Source of the DNA: DATJFH01 sp035495815
GTDB lineage: Bacteria; Acidobacteriota; Terriglobia; Bryobacterales; Bryobacteraceae
Reading direction: 5' to 3'
Length of the DNA: 33,549 nt
Assembly: GCA_035495815.1 (NCBI GenBank)
Contig: DATJFH010000366.1
Location: 1-33,549 of the forward strand
Positions 1 through 7,977 of this stretch are shown here, one piece after another. Below the pieces are notes generated by a model that searched no databases, was not told the DNA's origin, and worked only from the letters and a program-made list of their open reading frames with translations. Both the position numbers and the translations under genes were made by a program. Position 1 is the first letter of the stretch; each line of letters starts with the position of its first letter.

Positions 1-1353
1 CGCCTCGAAGGATCGGTCGAGAGCCCCATGGCTTACGCCTACAGCGATTCCACTTCGCCCACTCCGGTTACCGACGGCAAGTCCGTCTGCTTCACCAACG
101 CCAGCGGAAAAATGGGCTGCTGGGATTTCAACGGCAGAAAGATCTGGGAGCGGAGCTTCGCGCCCTGGGGCAAGCCGTATCCGTTCAACAAGCAGCACGA
201 GCCGATCCTGTTCAACGGAACCATCGTCAACCTCGAGCCTCTCGATGGGCGTCCGCCGGGCAAAGATGGATGGAATTATCTTCGGGGGATCGATCTGGCC
301 ACTGGCAAGACGAGATGGATCGCCGAAGACGCCACCACGGCGTACTGCACGTCCGTCTTCGGACGGCTCAAGGACGGCACGCCGGCGATCCTGCACGGGC
401 GCGGCGGCTGGCACGACGTGCCGGAGAGGCCTGTCGGCTTGAGCCTCACCAGCCTCGCTTCAGGCAGGGAGGGAAAGACTCTGTGGCGATACGTGGCCGA
501 CAGAGACGCCGAAGGGCTGCCGCTCGAGGAGCCGGGCTCGCTACAAGCCCCAACTTACCAGGCTCTTTACACCATGACCTGGGATCAGCGCTACGCCTAC
601 TGGTTCCGGCTGAATCCGGAAGAATCGCACCTCGTGTTCGACATCCAGACGGGCAAGCTGCTCCGGGAGCAGTCCCTCATCCGGAAGGTGGATTACCGCC
701 AGTGGGATCCGGCCACCGGCAAGCATATCCTGCATCGGGGCGTGAACCTGCGCGAGGTGCGCGAGCTTTCGCCTCGAAACAAGCTTGCGCCGGACGAGGT
801 GATCCGCGTGCAGCCCGCCTGGCACTGCAATATTGCCGTCAACGGGTATCACTATTTTCTAACCAGCACGGCTCACCGGAGGAACCGGCATGCGCCGAAG
901 GGCAGGGCGGGACCTTCGCACTGCATCGCCCGGGTGAATGTGGAGACCGGAAAGGTGGAATATCTGGAAGTCCCGGTCACGGTAATCCGGAAGCCGGGCC
1001 GTCCGGACGCGCCGGTCTACGGCGTCGCGGTCAAGACCAAAACAGAGAACGCACAGGGCGTGGATGTCGCCGACGAGGAGCGCTCCCGTACCGACGGATG
1101 GGAGATCCCGGCCTTCTGGGGAAGCCCCACCGCCATCGGCGCCCGCGTTTACTTCACAACCATGCTTGGCGTGACCTATGTGGTGGATTCGAAAGCGCCA
1201 GTTCTCGATTCGGGCGCGGTGCTGGCGATCAACGATCTGGGGCCGTCCGGGGAAACCTGGTCCCTGAACTCTCTAAGTTATGCCAACGGAGTGATTTTCC
1301 ACCGTAGTCTAAAAGAACTATTGGCTATAGGGGGACCCTTTCGCGTATACTAA
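1..1353 (+). CDS. PQQ-like beta-propeller repeat protein, 5' end outside window
   Basis: The frame is open from base 1, so the ATG at 28 is probably internal and the gene starts upstream of the window. About 450 residues are visible and no signal peptide is seen. The sequence has recurring propeller blades of the PQQ/WD-like type: a DGK...GKMGCWDFNGRKIWE segment near the start, then DLATGKTRW, DIQTGKLL and NVETGKVEY strands spaced through the protein. These xxTGKxxW/L turns are the usual blade hallmark of quinoprotein-dehydrogenase-like and BamB-like propellers. No cytochrome motif or clear PQQ-ligand set is visible, so it may be a structural or binding propeller, not an enzyme. In Acidobacteria and Planctomycetes such proteins are usually periplasmic. 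The stop lies 40 bases before the next gene, with a possible promoter across its last codons. The fold call is fairly sure; the function is unknown. Confidence 0.75.
   Translation, partial: RLEGSVESPMAYAYSDSTSPTPVTDGKSVCFTNASGKMGCWDFNGRKIWERSFAPWGKPYPFNKQHEPILFNGTIVNLEPLDGRPPGKDGWNYLRGIDLATGKTRWIAEDATTAYCTSVFGRLKDGTPAILHGRGGWHDVPERPVGLSLTSLASGREGKTLWRYVADRDAEGLPLEEPGSLQAPTYQALYTMTWDQRYAYWFRLNPEESHLVFDIQTGKLLREQSLIRKVDYRQWDPATGKHILHRGVNLREVRELSPRNKLAPDEVIRVQPAWHCNIAVNGYHYFLTSTAHRRNRHAPKGRAGPSHCIARVNVETGKVEYLEVPVTVIRKPGRPDAPVYGVAVKTKTENAQGVDVADEERSRTDGWEIPAFWGSPTAIGARVYFTTMLGVTYVVDSKAPVLDSGAVLAINDLGPSGETWSLNSLSYANGVIFHRSLKELLAIGGPFRVY
1321..1351 (+). promoter_or_regulatory. possible sigma70-type promoter for the E1 alpha/beta genes
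   Basis: TTGGCT at 1321-1326 and a good -10 element TATACT at 1346-1351 lie inside the last codons of the propeller gene. The spacing is 19 bases, longer than ideal. A start site near 1358 would give a short leader containing the AGGAG ribosome site at 1384-1388, five bases before the ATG at 1394. This is inferred from pattern only. Confidence 0.3.
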
Positions 1354-1393
1354 TCGCTTTGGATTTCTTAACGTTTCTTAACCAGGAGCCCTT

Positions 1394-2398
1394 ATGTCGG
1401 TGGCGTCAGCGGTAAACCCAGCGATGTCCCAGACGGACCCCAACGCCCAACTGGCCCGCCAATTCCTCTACTTCATGAAGATGATGCGCGAAGTCGAGGA
1501 CCGGATCGAGCGCAAGCTGTATCGCCAGGGGAAGATCCTCGGCGGCGTATACGTCGGCCGGGGACAGGAGGCGATACCGGTCGGAATGGGTTTGCTCGCC
1601 CGTCCGGACGACGCGCTGTTCCCGTCGCATCGGGACATGGCGCTGTTCCTGATCCGGGGCGTCCACCCGCGGCAGATCTTCGCTCAATACATGGGCCGCG
1701 TAGGCGGCCTGACCCGGGGCCGCGACGGCAACATGCACATGGGCGACCTGAAGCTGAACATCGTTGCCATTATCAGCGCCATGGCGGCTTCGGTCCCGGT
1801 TGCAGCGGGCGCGGCGCTGGCCTTCAAGTACAAGGGAACCGGACAATCGGCCTTCTGCTTCTTCGGCGACGGGGCGACCAGCCGCGGCGACTGGCATGAG
1901 GGAGTCAACTTGGCCGCTGTACAGAAGCTGCCTCTGGTGCTGGTCTGTAATAACAATCAGTATGCCTATTCGACGCCCCTCTCGAAGCAGATGGCTTGCG
2001 CCAGCGTTGCCGACCGCGGGCCGGCGTACGGAATTCCGGCGGAGTCCGTCGACGGCAATGATGTCTTCGCCGTGCATGAAGCAGGCAGGCGCGCGGTGGA
2101 CCACGTCCGCGCCGGATTCGGACCCTATCTCATCGAATGCAAGACGTTCCGCATGACCGGCCACTCGGCCCACGATGGCGCCGACTATGTTCCGAAGCAT
2201 CTGTGGGAGGAGTGGGGCGCCAAGGACCCCATCCGCCGGTTGGAGCGGCGCATGATCGAGAATCAGTGGGCCGGTCCGGAAGATCTCGACCGCATGCATC
2301 GCGAGATCGGCAACGATATCGACGCCGCCATCGAATGGGCCGAGAACAGCCCCTATCCCGATCCCGCCGGGCTGCTCGAGGGAGTCTACGAGAGCTGA
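1394..2398 (+). CDS. 2-oxoacid (pyruvate/acetoin-type) dehydrogenase E1 alpha subunit
   Basis: This is the thiamine-diphosphate-binding alpha subunit of a heterotetrameric E1, which decarboxylates a 2-oxo acid and passes the acyl group to lipoyl-E2. It has 334 residues, the usual family length. The ThDP motif is complete: GDG at residues 158-160 and NNNQY at 186-190, the Asp, Asn and Tyr expected to hold Mg2+. GRGQEA (55-60) and SHRD (78-81) are typical of PDH/acetoin E1 alpha, and TGHSAHD (255-261) matches the conserved active-site loop. The ATG at 1394 has AGGAG five bases upstream; a second Met at residue 11 is a possible alternative. The beta gene starts 4 bases after its stop, so the two are surely cotranscribed. 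Pyruvate is the likeliest substrate, but acetoin or another oxo acid cannot be excluded because no E2 or E3 gene is nearby. Confidence 0.9.
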   Translation: MSVASAVNPAMSQTDPNAQLARQFLYFMKMMREVEDRIERKLYRQGKILGGVYVGRGQEAIPVGMGLLARPDDALFPSHRDMALFLIRGVHPRQIFAQYMGRVGGLTRGRDGNMHMGDLKLNIVAIISAMAASVPVAAGAALAFKYKGTGQSAFCFFGDGATSRGDWHEGVNLAAVQKLPLVLVCNNNQYAYSTPLSKQMACASVADRGPAYGIPAESVDGNDVFAVHEAGRRAVDHVRAGFGPYLIECKTFRMTGHSAHDGADYVPKHLWEEWGAKDPIRRLERRMIENQWAGPEDLDRMHREIGNDIDAAIEWAENSPYPDPAGLLEGVYES

Positions 2399-2402
2399 TT
2401 GT

Positions 2403-3374
2403 ATGCCGACCACGTACCTGGAGGCGATCCGCGAAGGGATTTGGGAAGAGATGGAGCGCAACCCCGACGTCTTCCTGATCGGAGAAGACATCGGCGTGTA
2501 CGGCGGAGCGTTCAAAGTCACGGCCGGTTTTCTCGAGAAGTTCGGGGAACGGCGCGTGGTGGATACGCCAATAGCCGAATCGGCCATTGTCGGCGCGGCC
2601 ATCGGGGCGAGTCTCATGGGTCTGCGCCCGGTCGCCGAGATGCAGTTTTCCGACTTCATCACCTGCGGCTACGATCAGATCGTCAACTTCGCGGCCAAGT
2701 GCCGCTACAGGTGGGGCGCTGGTGTTCCGATCGTGATCCGTGCTCCCTCCGGAGGCGGTATCCACGGCGGTCCCTTCCACTCCCAGAATCCCGAAGCGCT
2801 GTTCACGCACACTCCGGGTTTGAAGGTGGTCGCCCCTTCGACCGCATATGACGCCAAGGGCCTCATCAAGTCCGCCATCCGGGACGGTGATCCCGTGCTT
2901 TTCTTCGAGCACAAAGCGCTGTACCGCCGGATCAAGGGGGAGCTTCCCTCCAGTGAATATACGGTGCCGATCGGCCAGGCAGCGGTTGTACGCGCAGGCA
3001 CGGATCTTTCGATTATTACCTACGGCGCCATGGTTCACGCGGCGGTCGAGGCGGCGGACATTCTGCAAAAGGAGGGGATTTCAATCGAGATTCTGGACCT
3101 GCGTACGCTGGCCCCGCTCGACGAGAAATCGATCCTGGAGACCGCGCGGAAGACCTCTAAAGTGATCGTGCTGCACGAGGCCACGCTTACAGGAGGGTTG
3201 GGGGGAGAGATTGCCGCCCGTATCAGCGAACGCGCCTTCGAATACCTGGACGGTCCGGTGGTAAGGATGGCCGCGCCGGACACGCCGGTACCTTTCAGCG
3301 CGCCGCTCGAGGAAGCTTTTCTGCCGAACGCCAGCGGGATCGTCGAAAAGGCGCGCTGGCTGCACCGCTATTAA
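2403..3374 (+). CDS. 2-oxoacid (pyruvate/acetoin-type) dehydrogenase E1 beta subunit
   Basis: This is the beta partner of the preceding alpha subunit, 323 residues, full length for the family. GEDIGVYGGAF (27-37) and DTPIAES (54-60, with Glu59 the residue expected to contact the aminopyrimidine of ThDP) are hallmarks. GGIHGGPFHSQNPEA (118-132) and THTPGLKVVAPS (135-146) form the active-site and interface region, and the transketolase C-terminal domain begins around residue 195 with TDLSIITYGAMV. The gap to the alpha stop is 4 bases, indicating translational coupling. The gene ends 6 bases from the stop of a convergent PilZ gene, so there is almost no space for a terminator. Together the two genes encode a complete alpha2beta2 E1. 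The E2 and E3 that it needs are not in this window. Confidence 0.92.
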   Translation: MPTTYLEAIREGIWEEMERNPDVFLIGEDIGVYGGAFKVTAGFLEKFGERRVVDTPIAESAIVGAAIGASLMGLRPVAEMQFSDFITCGYDQIVNFAAKCRYRWGAGVPIVIRAPSGGGIHGGPFHSQNPEALFTHTPGLKVVAPSTAYDAKGLIKSAIRDGDPVLFFEHKALYRRIKGELPSSEYTVPIGQAAVVRAGTDLSIITYGAMVHAAVEAADILQKEGISIEILDLRTLAPLDEKSILETARKTSKVIVLHEATLTGGLGGEIAARISERAFEYLDGPVVRMAAPDTPVPFSAPLEEAFLPNASGIVEKARWLHRY

Positions 3375-3380
3375 TGTCGA

Positions 3381-3758
3381 TTATTGCACGGTGCTTCTGG
3401 GAAGCCGGCGGGCGATGCTCTTCAGTCCCCGGGAGAGCAGCCGCGGCATGTCCAGCATGTGCTGCGGCTGGAATGCTTTGCGCGACCATTTGCTGTTCGG
3501 CTGGAACTGCAGGCCCACGAAATAGCCGATATCCCGGTACACACAGTATCGAACGCAACCCTGCAATTGGCCCTTCGGATGGCAGATCTTGACTATGGTA
3601 TTGTTGGGAATCGGTCCGTCCAGCTGTACACATGCGCCGGAGGCCGAAATGTCTTCCAGCAGGGCAGTCACTTTGTGGCCTCTGCCGGTCTTGTCTCTCC
3701 ACCGAATTTCCACCAGATCCGCACACAGCATCCGGGCTTCGGAGCGCTCTCGCAGCAT
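3381..3758 (-). CDS. PilZ-domain protein, probable c-di-GMP receptor
   Basis: A 125-residue single-domain protein. It carries both halves of the c-di-GMP-binding signature: RSEAR at residues 5-9 (RxxxR) and DISASG at 36-41 (DxSxxG), followed by the beta-barrel strands with GCVRYC (67-72) and GYFVGLQF (78-85). Binding of c-di-GMP is therefore likely. No catalytic or membrane segment is present, and the basic tail (residues 105-125, several Arg and Lys) is not part of the conserved domain. It lies convergent to the E1 beta gene (stops 6 bases apart) and divergent from the fused E1 gene, and shares no operon with either. The start is the ATG at 3758; there is no obvious Shine-Dalgarno, and the leader is A/T-rich. 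What it controls cannot be told from the sequence. Confidence 0.85.
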   Translation of the reverse strand: MLRERSEARMLCADLVEIRWRDKTGRGHKVTALLEDISASGACVQLDGPIPNNTIVKICHPKGQLQGCVRYCVYRDIGYFVGLQFQPNSKWSRKAFQPQHMLDMPRLLSRGLKSIARRLPRSTVQ

Positions 3759-3943
3759 TATATTTTCTTGATCGGCAATGTGTTAGAAAACTTTAGAATC
3801 CCCAAGTACTAAGGCCTGACCGGACCGGTTCGCTAGGCATTTCACCAGACATCCTGCCGCCATCAGCACCTCACAACTATAAGAATAGCGCCAAATCTTC
3901 ATGCTGTACCGCGACGGTCTTTCTACGCTTACACTGAGATTGT

Positions 3944-3948
3944 GGAGG
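3944..3948 (+). promoter_or_regulatory. ribosome binding site deciding the start of the fused E1 gene
   Basis: GGAGG lies 3 bases before ATG 3952 and 9 bases before the in-frame GTG 3958. The second spacing is the better one, so GTG 3958 may be the true start. Either choice removes the 17 or 19 residues that would be added by the ATG at 3901. Confidence 0.5.
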
Positions 3949-3951
3949 GTG

Positions 3952-6057
3952 ATGAATGTGAGCGCCGTCTCTTCCAGCCAACCAAGCGCGGCCGGGCGCC
4001 TCGGAGGTCTTGATGCGGAAACGTTGATCGGGGCGTTTCGCATCATGCATCTGGCGCGCCGCCTGGATGACCGCGAAATCACCCTCAAGCGCCAGAATCG
4101 TATTTTCTTCCAGATCAGCGGCGCCGGACATGAAGCCGTTCAGGTGGCGGCGGCGCTCATTCTTCGTCCCGGTCAGGACTGGATTTATCCCTATTACCGC
4201 GATCGCGCTCTGTGTCTGGCGCTGGGAGTTTCGGCCAAAGACATGCTGCTGGCGGCAGTCGGCGCGGCTGCCGACCCCGCCTCGGGCGGCCGGCAAATGC
4301 CTTCGCACTGGTCGTCCCGGCCGCTTCATATCGTTACCAGCTCGTCTCCGACGGGCACCCAGTTTCTACAGGCAGTAGGATGCGCAGAAGCCTCACGCGC
4401 TCTTGATAGCGATCTGAATGCCGTCACTCTGGTCACTTCGGGCGAGGGCGCCACCAGCGAAGGAGAATTTTGGGAGGCCATGAATGTGGCCTGCCTCGAG
4501 CGCCTGCCGGTCCTGTTCCTGGTGGAGGACAACGGTTACGCGATCTCGGTCCCGGTCGAATTCCAGACCGCCGGCGGCAGCGTCTCCGAACTGTTATCGG
4601 GCTTCCCGGGACTCCTGCGGCAGCAGGTGGATGGAGTCGATTTCCTCGAGTCGTACCGCGCCATGCGGGCAGCAGCCGATTATTGCCGCTCGGGGGCGGG
4701 GCCGGCGCTGGTTCACGCGCGGGTGATCCGGCCGCTCTCGCACTCGCTCTCCGACGACGAGCGCATGTACAGGACCGCCGCCGAACGGGCGCTTGAAGCG
4801 GAACGCGATCCGGCGGTCACTTTTCCCCGCTGGCTGATCGATCAGGGCCTCCTTGACAGGCAGGGGCTACAGCTGTTGATGCACGAGGTGGAACAGGAGG
4901 TCCAGCAGGCTACGTCCGAAGCGTTGCGCGCGGCTCCGCCCACGCCCGACTCGGCGCTCGTCAACCTGTACTCGCCGGACATCGATCCCACGGCGCCGGC
5001 TTTCCTTTCCACGCCTCATTTTCAGGGCGAACCCATGACCATGGTGGACGCGATCAACCGAACGCTGGCGGAAGAGATGCGGCGCGATCCGCGCATCGTG
5101 GTCTTCGGTGAGGATGTCGCCGATTGCAGCCGCGAGGCCAACCTGAGCGAAGTGAAAGGCAAAGGCGGCGTGTTCAAGGCGACGGCCGGACTGCAGACCG
5201 AATTCGGATCGAGCCGCTGCTTCAACAGCTCACTGGCGGAAGCCGCCATTGTGGGGCGGGCCATCGGAATGGCTACGCGCGGACTGAAGCCGGTTCCGGA
5301 GATCCAGTTCTTCGATTACATCTGGCCGGCCATGATGCAGATTCGCGACGAGCTGGCCACCATACGCTGGCGCTCGAACGGAGCATTCTCCTGCCCGGCG
5401 GTAGTGCGCGTTCCGATAGGGGGTTACCTGAACGGCGGGGCGATCTATCACAGCCAGTCGGGCGAATCCGAGTTCACCCACATACCCGGACTGCGCGTGG
5501 TGATGCCGTCGAACGCCCTCGACGCCTGCGGTCTGCTGCGCACGGCGCTGCGCTGCGACGATCCGGTGATGTTTCTGGAGCACAAGAAGCTGTATCGCGA
5601 ACCGTACAACCGGTCGCCGCATCCCGGACCGGATTACCTCGTTCCGTTCGGCAAGGCGCGGGTGGTCAAGACCGGGACGAGCCTGACGGTGATCACGTTT
5701 GGCGCGCTGGTGCAGAAGTCCATGCTGGCCGCGCTGCAGATCGAGAAACGCGACCCCGCGGTGAGTATCGAAGTGCTCGATCTTCGCTCGCTGTCTCCGT
5801 TTGACTGGCCGGCGATACGGGCGTCGGTCGGGAAGACGAGCAGGGCGCTGGTGGCGCACGAGGACACGCTTTCGTGGGGGTTCGGAGCGGAGATTGCGGC
5901 GCGCATCGCCGACGAATTGTTCGACCGGCTGGATGCGCCAGTGCGCCGGGTGGGCGCTCTCGACACCTGGGTGGGTTACCATCCGCAACTCGAAGCCGCC
6001 ATCCTTCCGCAGGTGGACGACCTGGCAAAAGCGATGGAAAGCTTGCTGGTTTATTAG
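3952..6057 (+). CDS. fused alpha-beta 2-oxoacid dehydrogenase E1 (branched-chain type)
   Basis: A single chain of 701 residues joins both E1 subunits. The alpha part (about 20-330) has GEGATSEG at 164-171 and EDNGYAIS at 192-199. GEGA and NGYAIS resemble branched-chain oxoacid dehydrogenase more than pyruvate dehydrogenase, and the first Asn of the usual NN pair is Asp193, while the Mg-ligand Asn194 and Tyr196 are kept. After a linker of about 30 residues, the beta part (362-701) has GEDVAD (386-391), a short insert, then GGVFKATAG, SLAEAA with catalytic Glu430, and HSQSGESEFTHIPGL. The substrate is probably a branched-chain 2-oxo acid (inferred). I place the start at ATG 3952, or GTG 3958, because GGAGG lies at 3944-3948; an upstream in-frame ATG at 3901 has no ribosome site and adds residues outside the domain. 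No E2 or E3 is nearby. Confidence 0.9.
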   Translation: MNVSAVSSSQPSAAGRLGGLDAETLIGAFRIMHLARRLDDREITLKRQNRIFFQISGAGHEAVQVAAALILRPGQDWIYPYYRDRALCLALGVSAKDMLLAAVGAAADPASGGRQMPSHWSSRPLHIVTSSSPTGTQFLQAVGCAEASRALDSDLNAVTLVTSGEGATSEGEFWEAMNVACLERLPVLFLVEDNGYAISVPVEFQTAGGSVSELLSGFPGLLRQQVDGVDFLESYRAMRAAADYCRSGAGPALVHARVIRPLSHSLSDDERMYRTAAERALEAERDPAVTFPRWLIDQGLLDRQGLQLLMHEVEQEVQQATSEALRAAPPTPDSALVNLYSPDIDPTAPAFLSTPHFQGEPMTMVDAINRTLAEEMRRDPRIVVFGEDVADCSREANLSEVKGKGGVFKATAGLQTEFGSSRCFNSSLAEAAIVGRAIGMATRGLKPVPEIQFFDYIWPAMMQIRDELATIRWRSNGAFSCPAVVRVPIGGYLNGGAIYHSQSGESEFTHIPGLRVVMPSNALDACGLLRTALRCDDPVMFLEHKKLYREPYNRSPHPGPDYLVPFGKARVVKTGTSLTVITFGALVQKSMLAALQIEKRDPAVSIEVLDLRSLSPFDWPAIRASVGKTSRALVAHEDTLSWGFGAEIAARIADELFDRLDAPVRRVGALDTWVGYHPQLEAAILPQVDDLAKAMESLLVY

Positions 6058-6193
6058 CTGCCACCAGCGTGTGTATAGCTGCCGGCGCGGCTCAGCGGCA
6101 AAAACGTCCGCACCGGCGCCCGCTCGAGAGTGTGACCGCCGCTCGCTCGTCCTGGCTGTTGGTCATGCAGTCCCTGACCTTTTCGGCTGCGCT

Positions 6194-6261
6194 ATCGCCC
6201 GATCGCCCGTTTAGGCCGGATCGTTGGATCCGCGTTCCTGAGGACGGATAGATCGGGCGAT
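6194..6261. repeat. 11-bp inverted repeat around the stop of the membrane-protein gene
   Basis: ATCGCCCGATC at 6194-6204 is the exact reverse complement of GATCGGGCGAT at 6251-6261, with a 46-base loop. The left arm lies just past the stop (6211) of the minus-strand membrane-protein gene and the right arm is inside its last codons. It could form a long-range 3' hairpin, but no T-run follows. Chance is possible. Confidence 0.4.
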
Positions 6262-6618
6262 CAAACCCAGGCCGCCGACCAGGAGAACCAGCATCACCAG
6301 CGTGTTGAATAACGTTGTCGGCTGGAAATAGATGTGCAAGTTCGCGATCACGCCCGCCAGGATAAACAGCGCGCCTGCCCCCGTCAGCAACTTTCCAGTC
6401 ACGCTGCTCCCGTTGAAGAACAGTATTCCCACACCGATCAGCATTGGAATCAGAGTGATCCCGAAGGTGCTCGTACCATAGAAATTCCAGTACGATCCCA
6501 CGACGCTCACCTGATTGGACAGCAGGTAGCCGCCGACGCAGGCCATGCCGAAACCGATCAGGAAGTCCCCGAGCCCGCCCGGAGTCCCGCCTACGTCCTG
6601 CAATCGATGGTTCGCCAT
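6211..6618 (-). CDS. small four-helix membrane protein of unknown function
   Basis: I do not recognise a named family. The protein has 135 residues and four hydrophobic stretches at about 16-34, 53-70, 76-96 and 103-121, separated by short loops, with a polar tail rich in Arg, Asp and Asn. This suggests a compact inner-membrane protein with both ends on the same side. No catalytic motif, Cys pair or His cluster is visible. The Met at 6618 is chosen because the reading frame upstream of it (to 6816) is polar, low in coding character and overlaps the promoter region of the divergent sufU gene. No good Shine-Dalgarno is seen. The gene is convergent to the fused E1 gene, with about 150 bases between the two stops. 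Confidence 0.65.
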   Translation of the reverse strand: MANHRLQDVGGTPGGLGDFLIGFGMACVGGYLLSNQVSVVGSYWNFYGTSTFGITLIPMLIGVGILFFNGSSVTGKLLTGAGALFILAGVIANLHIYFQPTTLFNTLVMLVLLVGGLGLIARSIRPQERGSNDPA

Positions 6619-6964
6619 GAACCCGAGGATATCAGACGCCGGGAAAAATTTTGGCAAACCTGAAACGCCGGAGTGCCGCATTTCACCATGCCATATGGGG
6701 GAATTTTCAGGAGTAGCACCGCCTGCCGCACGCCTGAGAACCAATCCGCTTTCAGCAGAAAACTGCTGGGACTGTTCTCGACGGGCTAGCTCGCCGCAGC
6801 GGGGGCTCGCGAACACCCAAAATCTCGAACTGCCGGCCTTAGCTCGTAAGGCGCTCAGCGACCGTGAAAAGCGATGCCCTCAAGGCCTGCCCGGAGCCGG
6901 AAACCCGGCTGCGCCAACAATTAACGTTTCGCAAAGGCCAGACAGCAAAAAGCTCGCAATCCGT
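6619..6964. other. 346-base divergent intergenic region
   Basis: This stretch separates the divergent membrane-protein and sufU genes and must hold both promoters. One perfect hairpin is present: CAGCAG at 6753-6758, loop AAAA, CTGCTG at 6763-6768. I found no tRNA, no convincing -35/-10 pair, and no known riboswitch core. The frame open through it in the sufU direction has no domain content and is not proposed as coding. Confidence 0.5.
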
Positions 6965-7381
6965 ATGTCCTACCTCGACGATCTTCATCAAAAAATCATC
7001 TTCGAGCATTGCAAGCGGCCTCGGAATCTTGGCCCCATTCAAGACGTGAGCAACAGGGCGCAGGGCTGCAATCCGGAATGCGGCGACGAGTTAACGATAG
7101 AACTAAGGCTGGAAAACGATCGGATTGCGGACATCGGCTTTCATGGCTCGAGTTGCGCGATTGCCATCGCTTCGGCCTCGGTTATGACCGAGTGCGTCAA
7201 AGGCAAGACGCAAGCCGAAGCGCTCAGTCTCTTTGATCGGTTCCAGGCCGTACTTGCCGGTGAATCCATCGGGGAAGGCCTCGGCAGTCTGGCGGCATTC
7301 GCCGGATTCCGAGAGCACCCGGCGCGGGTGAAGTGCGCGACCCTGCCCTGGCGTACTCTTCGGGCCGCTCTGTCAGGTTAG
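6965..7381 (+). CDS. sufU: SufU-type Fe-S cluster assembly/sulfur-acceptor protein
   Basis: This 138-residue protein belongs to the SufU/IscU-like family, which takes persulfide sulfur from the cysteine desulfurase SufS and helps build Fe-S clusters. All metal ligands are present: Cys39 and Asp41 in NPECGDE, Cys64 in GSSCAIA, and Cys124 in RVKCATLPW. The region between Cys64 and Cys124 keeps the spacing typical of SufU (about 60 residues), longer than IscU. The start ATG 6965 (MSYLDDLHQK...) gives the family's normal N-terminus; the upstream extension of the frame has no homology. No sufS, sufB, sufC or sufD is adjacent, so it is either an orphan or separated from its operon in this genome. 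It ends 51 bases before the stop of a convergent DUF1622 gene. Confidence 0.9.
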   Translation: MSYLDDLHQKIIFEHCKRPRNLGPIQDVSNRAQGCNPECGDELTIELRLENDRIADIGFHGSSCAIAIASASVMTECVKGKTQAEALSLFDRFQAVLAGESIGEGLGSLAAFAGFREHPARVKCATLPWRTLRAALSG

Positions 7382-7432
7382 CGTGCTCCAGGACCTGGGC
7401 CGCTGCAAGTCATTTCACTCTGCGGCGCAGGG

Positions 7433-7801
7433 TCAGGCGGAGTGGGCTTTTCCCACGGCTTCGGGCGAGCGTCCCTCTTCTCGCTCGATCTCGCGTTCGA
7501 GGAAAAAGTTCAGGGCGGTGCGGAGCACGGCGATGGCGGCCAGTTGACCGATCTCTCGCCAGGATGGCGCGACCGCCGTGCGCAGGATGTCGGCGGCCAG
7601 GGCAAATTCAAGTCCCAGGGCGAGCCAGCGGCCGAGGCCCAACCGGATATCCACTTTGGCCTGCTGCGGGACGTCGCGGCGGACGAACAGCGGCAGGGCG
7701 CGCATGATCGCCTCGAGCGACGCGAGGCCGATGACTACCGCCGCCGCGACTTCCACGGCGATGGCCAGGTATTCAATCCACAGTTTCGATTGCTCCAGCA
7801 T
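7433..7801 (-). CDS. DUF1622 family membrane protein
   Basis: A 122-residue protein with the DUF1622 pattern: an N-terminal hydrophobic helix (about 9-30), a polar segment with KVDIRLGLGRWLALGLEFALAAD (residues 49-71), then a second conserved stretch with ILRTAVAPSWREIGQLAAIAVLRT and a final NFFLEREIE. Two to three membrane helices are expected. The function of the family is unknown; the conserved Arg, Glu and Asp within or next to the helices suggest transport or channel-like activity, which is inference. The Met at 7801 gives the usual family length. Upstream in-frame Mets (7894, 7903) would add an Arg/Pro-rich segment with no family match. No clear ribosome site is visible. The gene is convergent to sufU. 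Confidence 0.75.
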   Translation of the reverse strand: MLEQSKLWIEYLAIAVEVAAAVVIGLASLEAIMRALPLFVRRDVPQQAKVDIRLGLGRWLALGLEFALAADILRTAVAPSWREIGQLAAIAVLRTALNFFLEREIEREEGRSPEAVGKAHSA

Positions 7802-7977
7802 TTTCGAGCGGCCTGCGCGGGCCGGCGGCCTGCCCGGAAGCGAAACCGCGTGCCCTGCCTGGCGCACATTCCAGATCAAGTTTAGCAGCGACATGGAAGA
7901 CATGGGCCGCAAGCCGCGGCGACGATTGCTGAGCCGATCTGGAACGCCATTCGCAAGCAAGCGCACATGCCCCGCCG

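Noticed and set aside
1406..2662. Long minus-strand open frame opposite the E1 alpha gene
   Set aside because: The E1 alpha/beta genes with intact thiamine motifs occupy the other strand. The antisense product has no recognisable sequence.
3901..3951. Upstream ATG at 3901 as start of the fused E1 gene
   Set aside because: No ribosome site precedes it and the extra residues are outside the domain. GGAGG at 3944-3948 supports 3952 or 3958.
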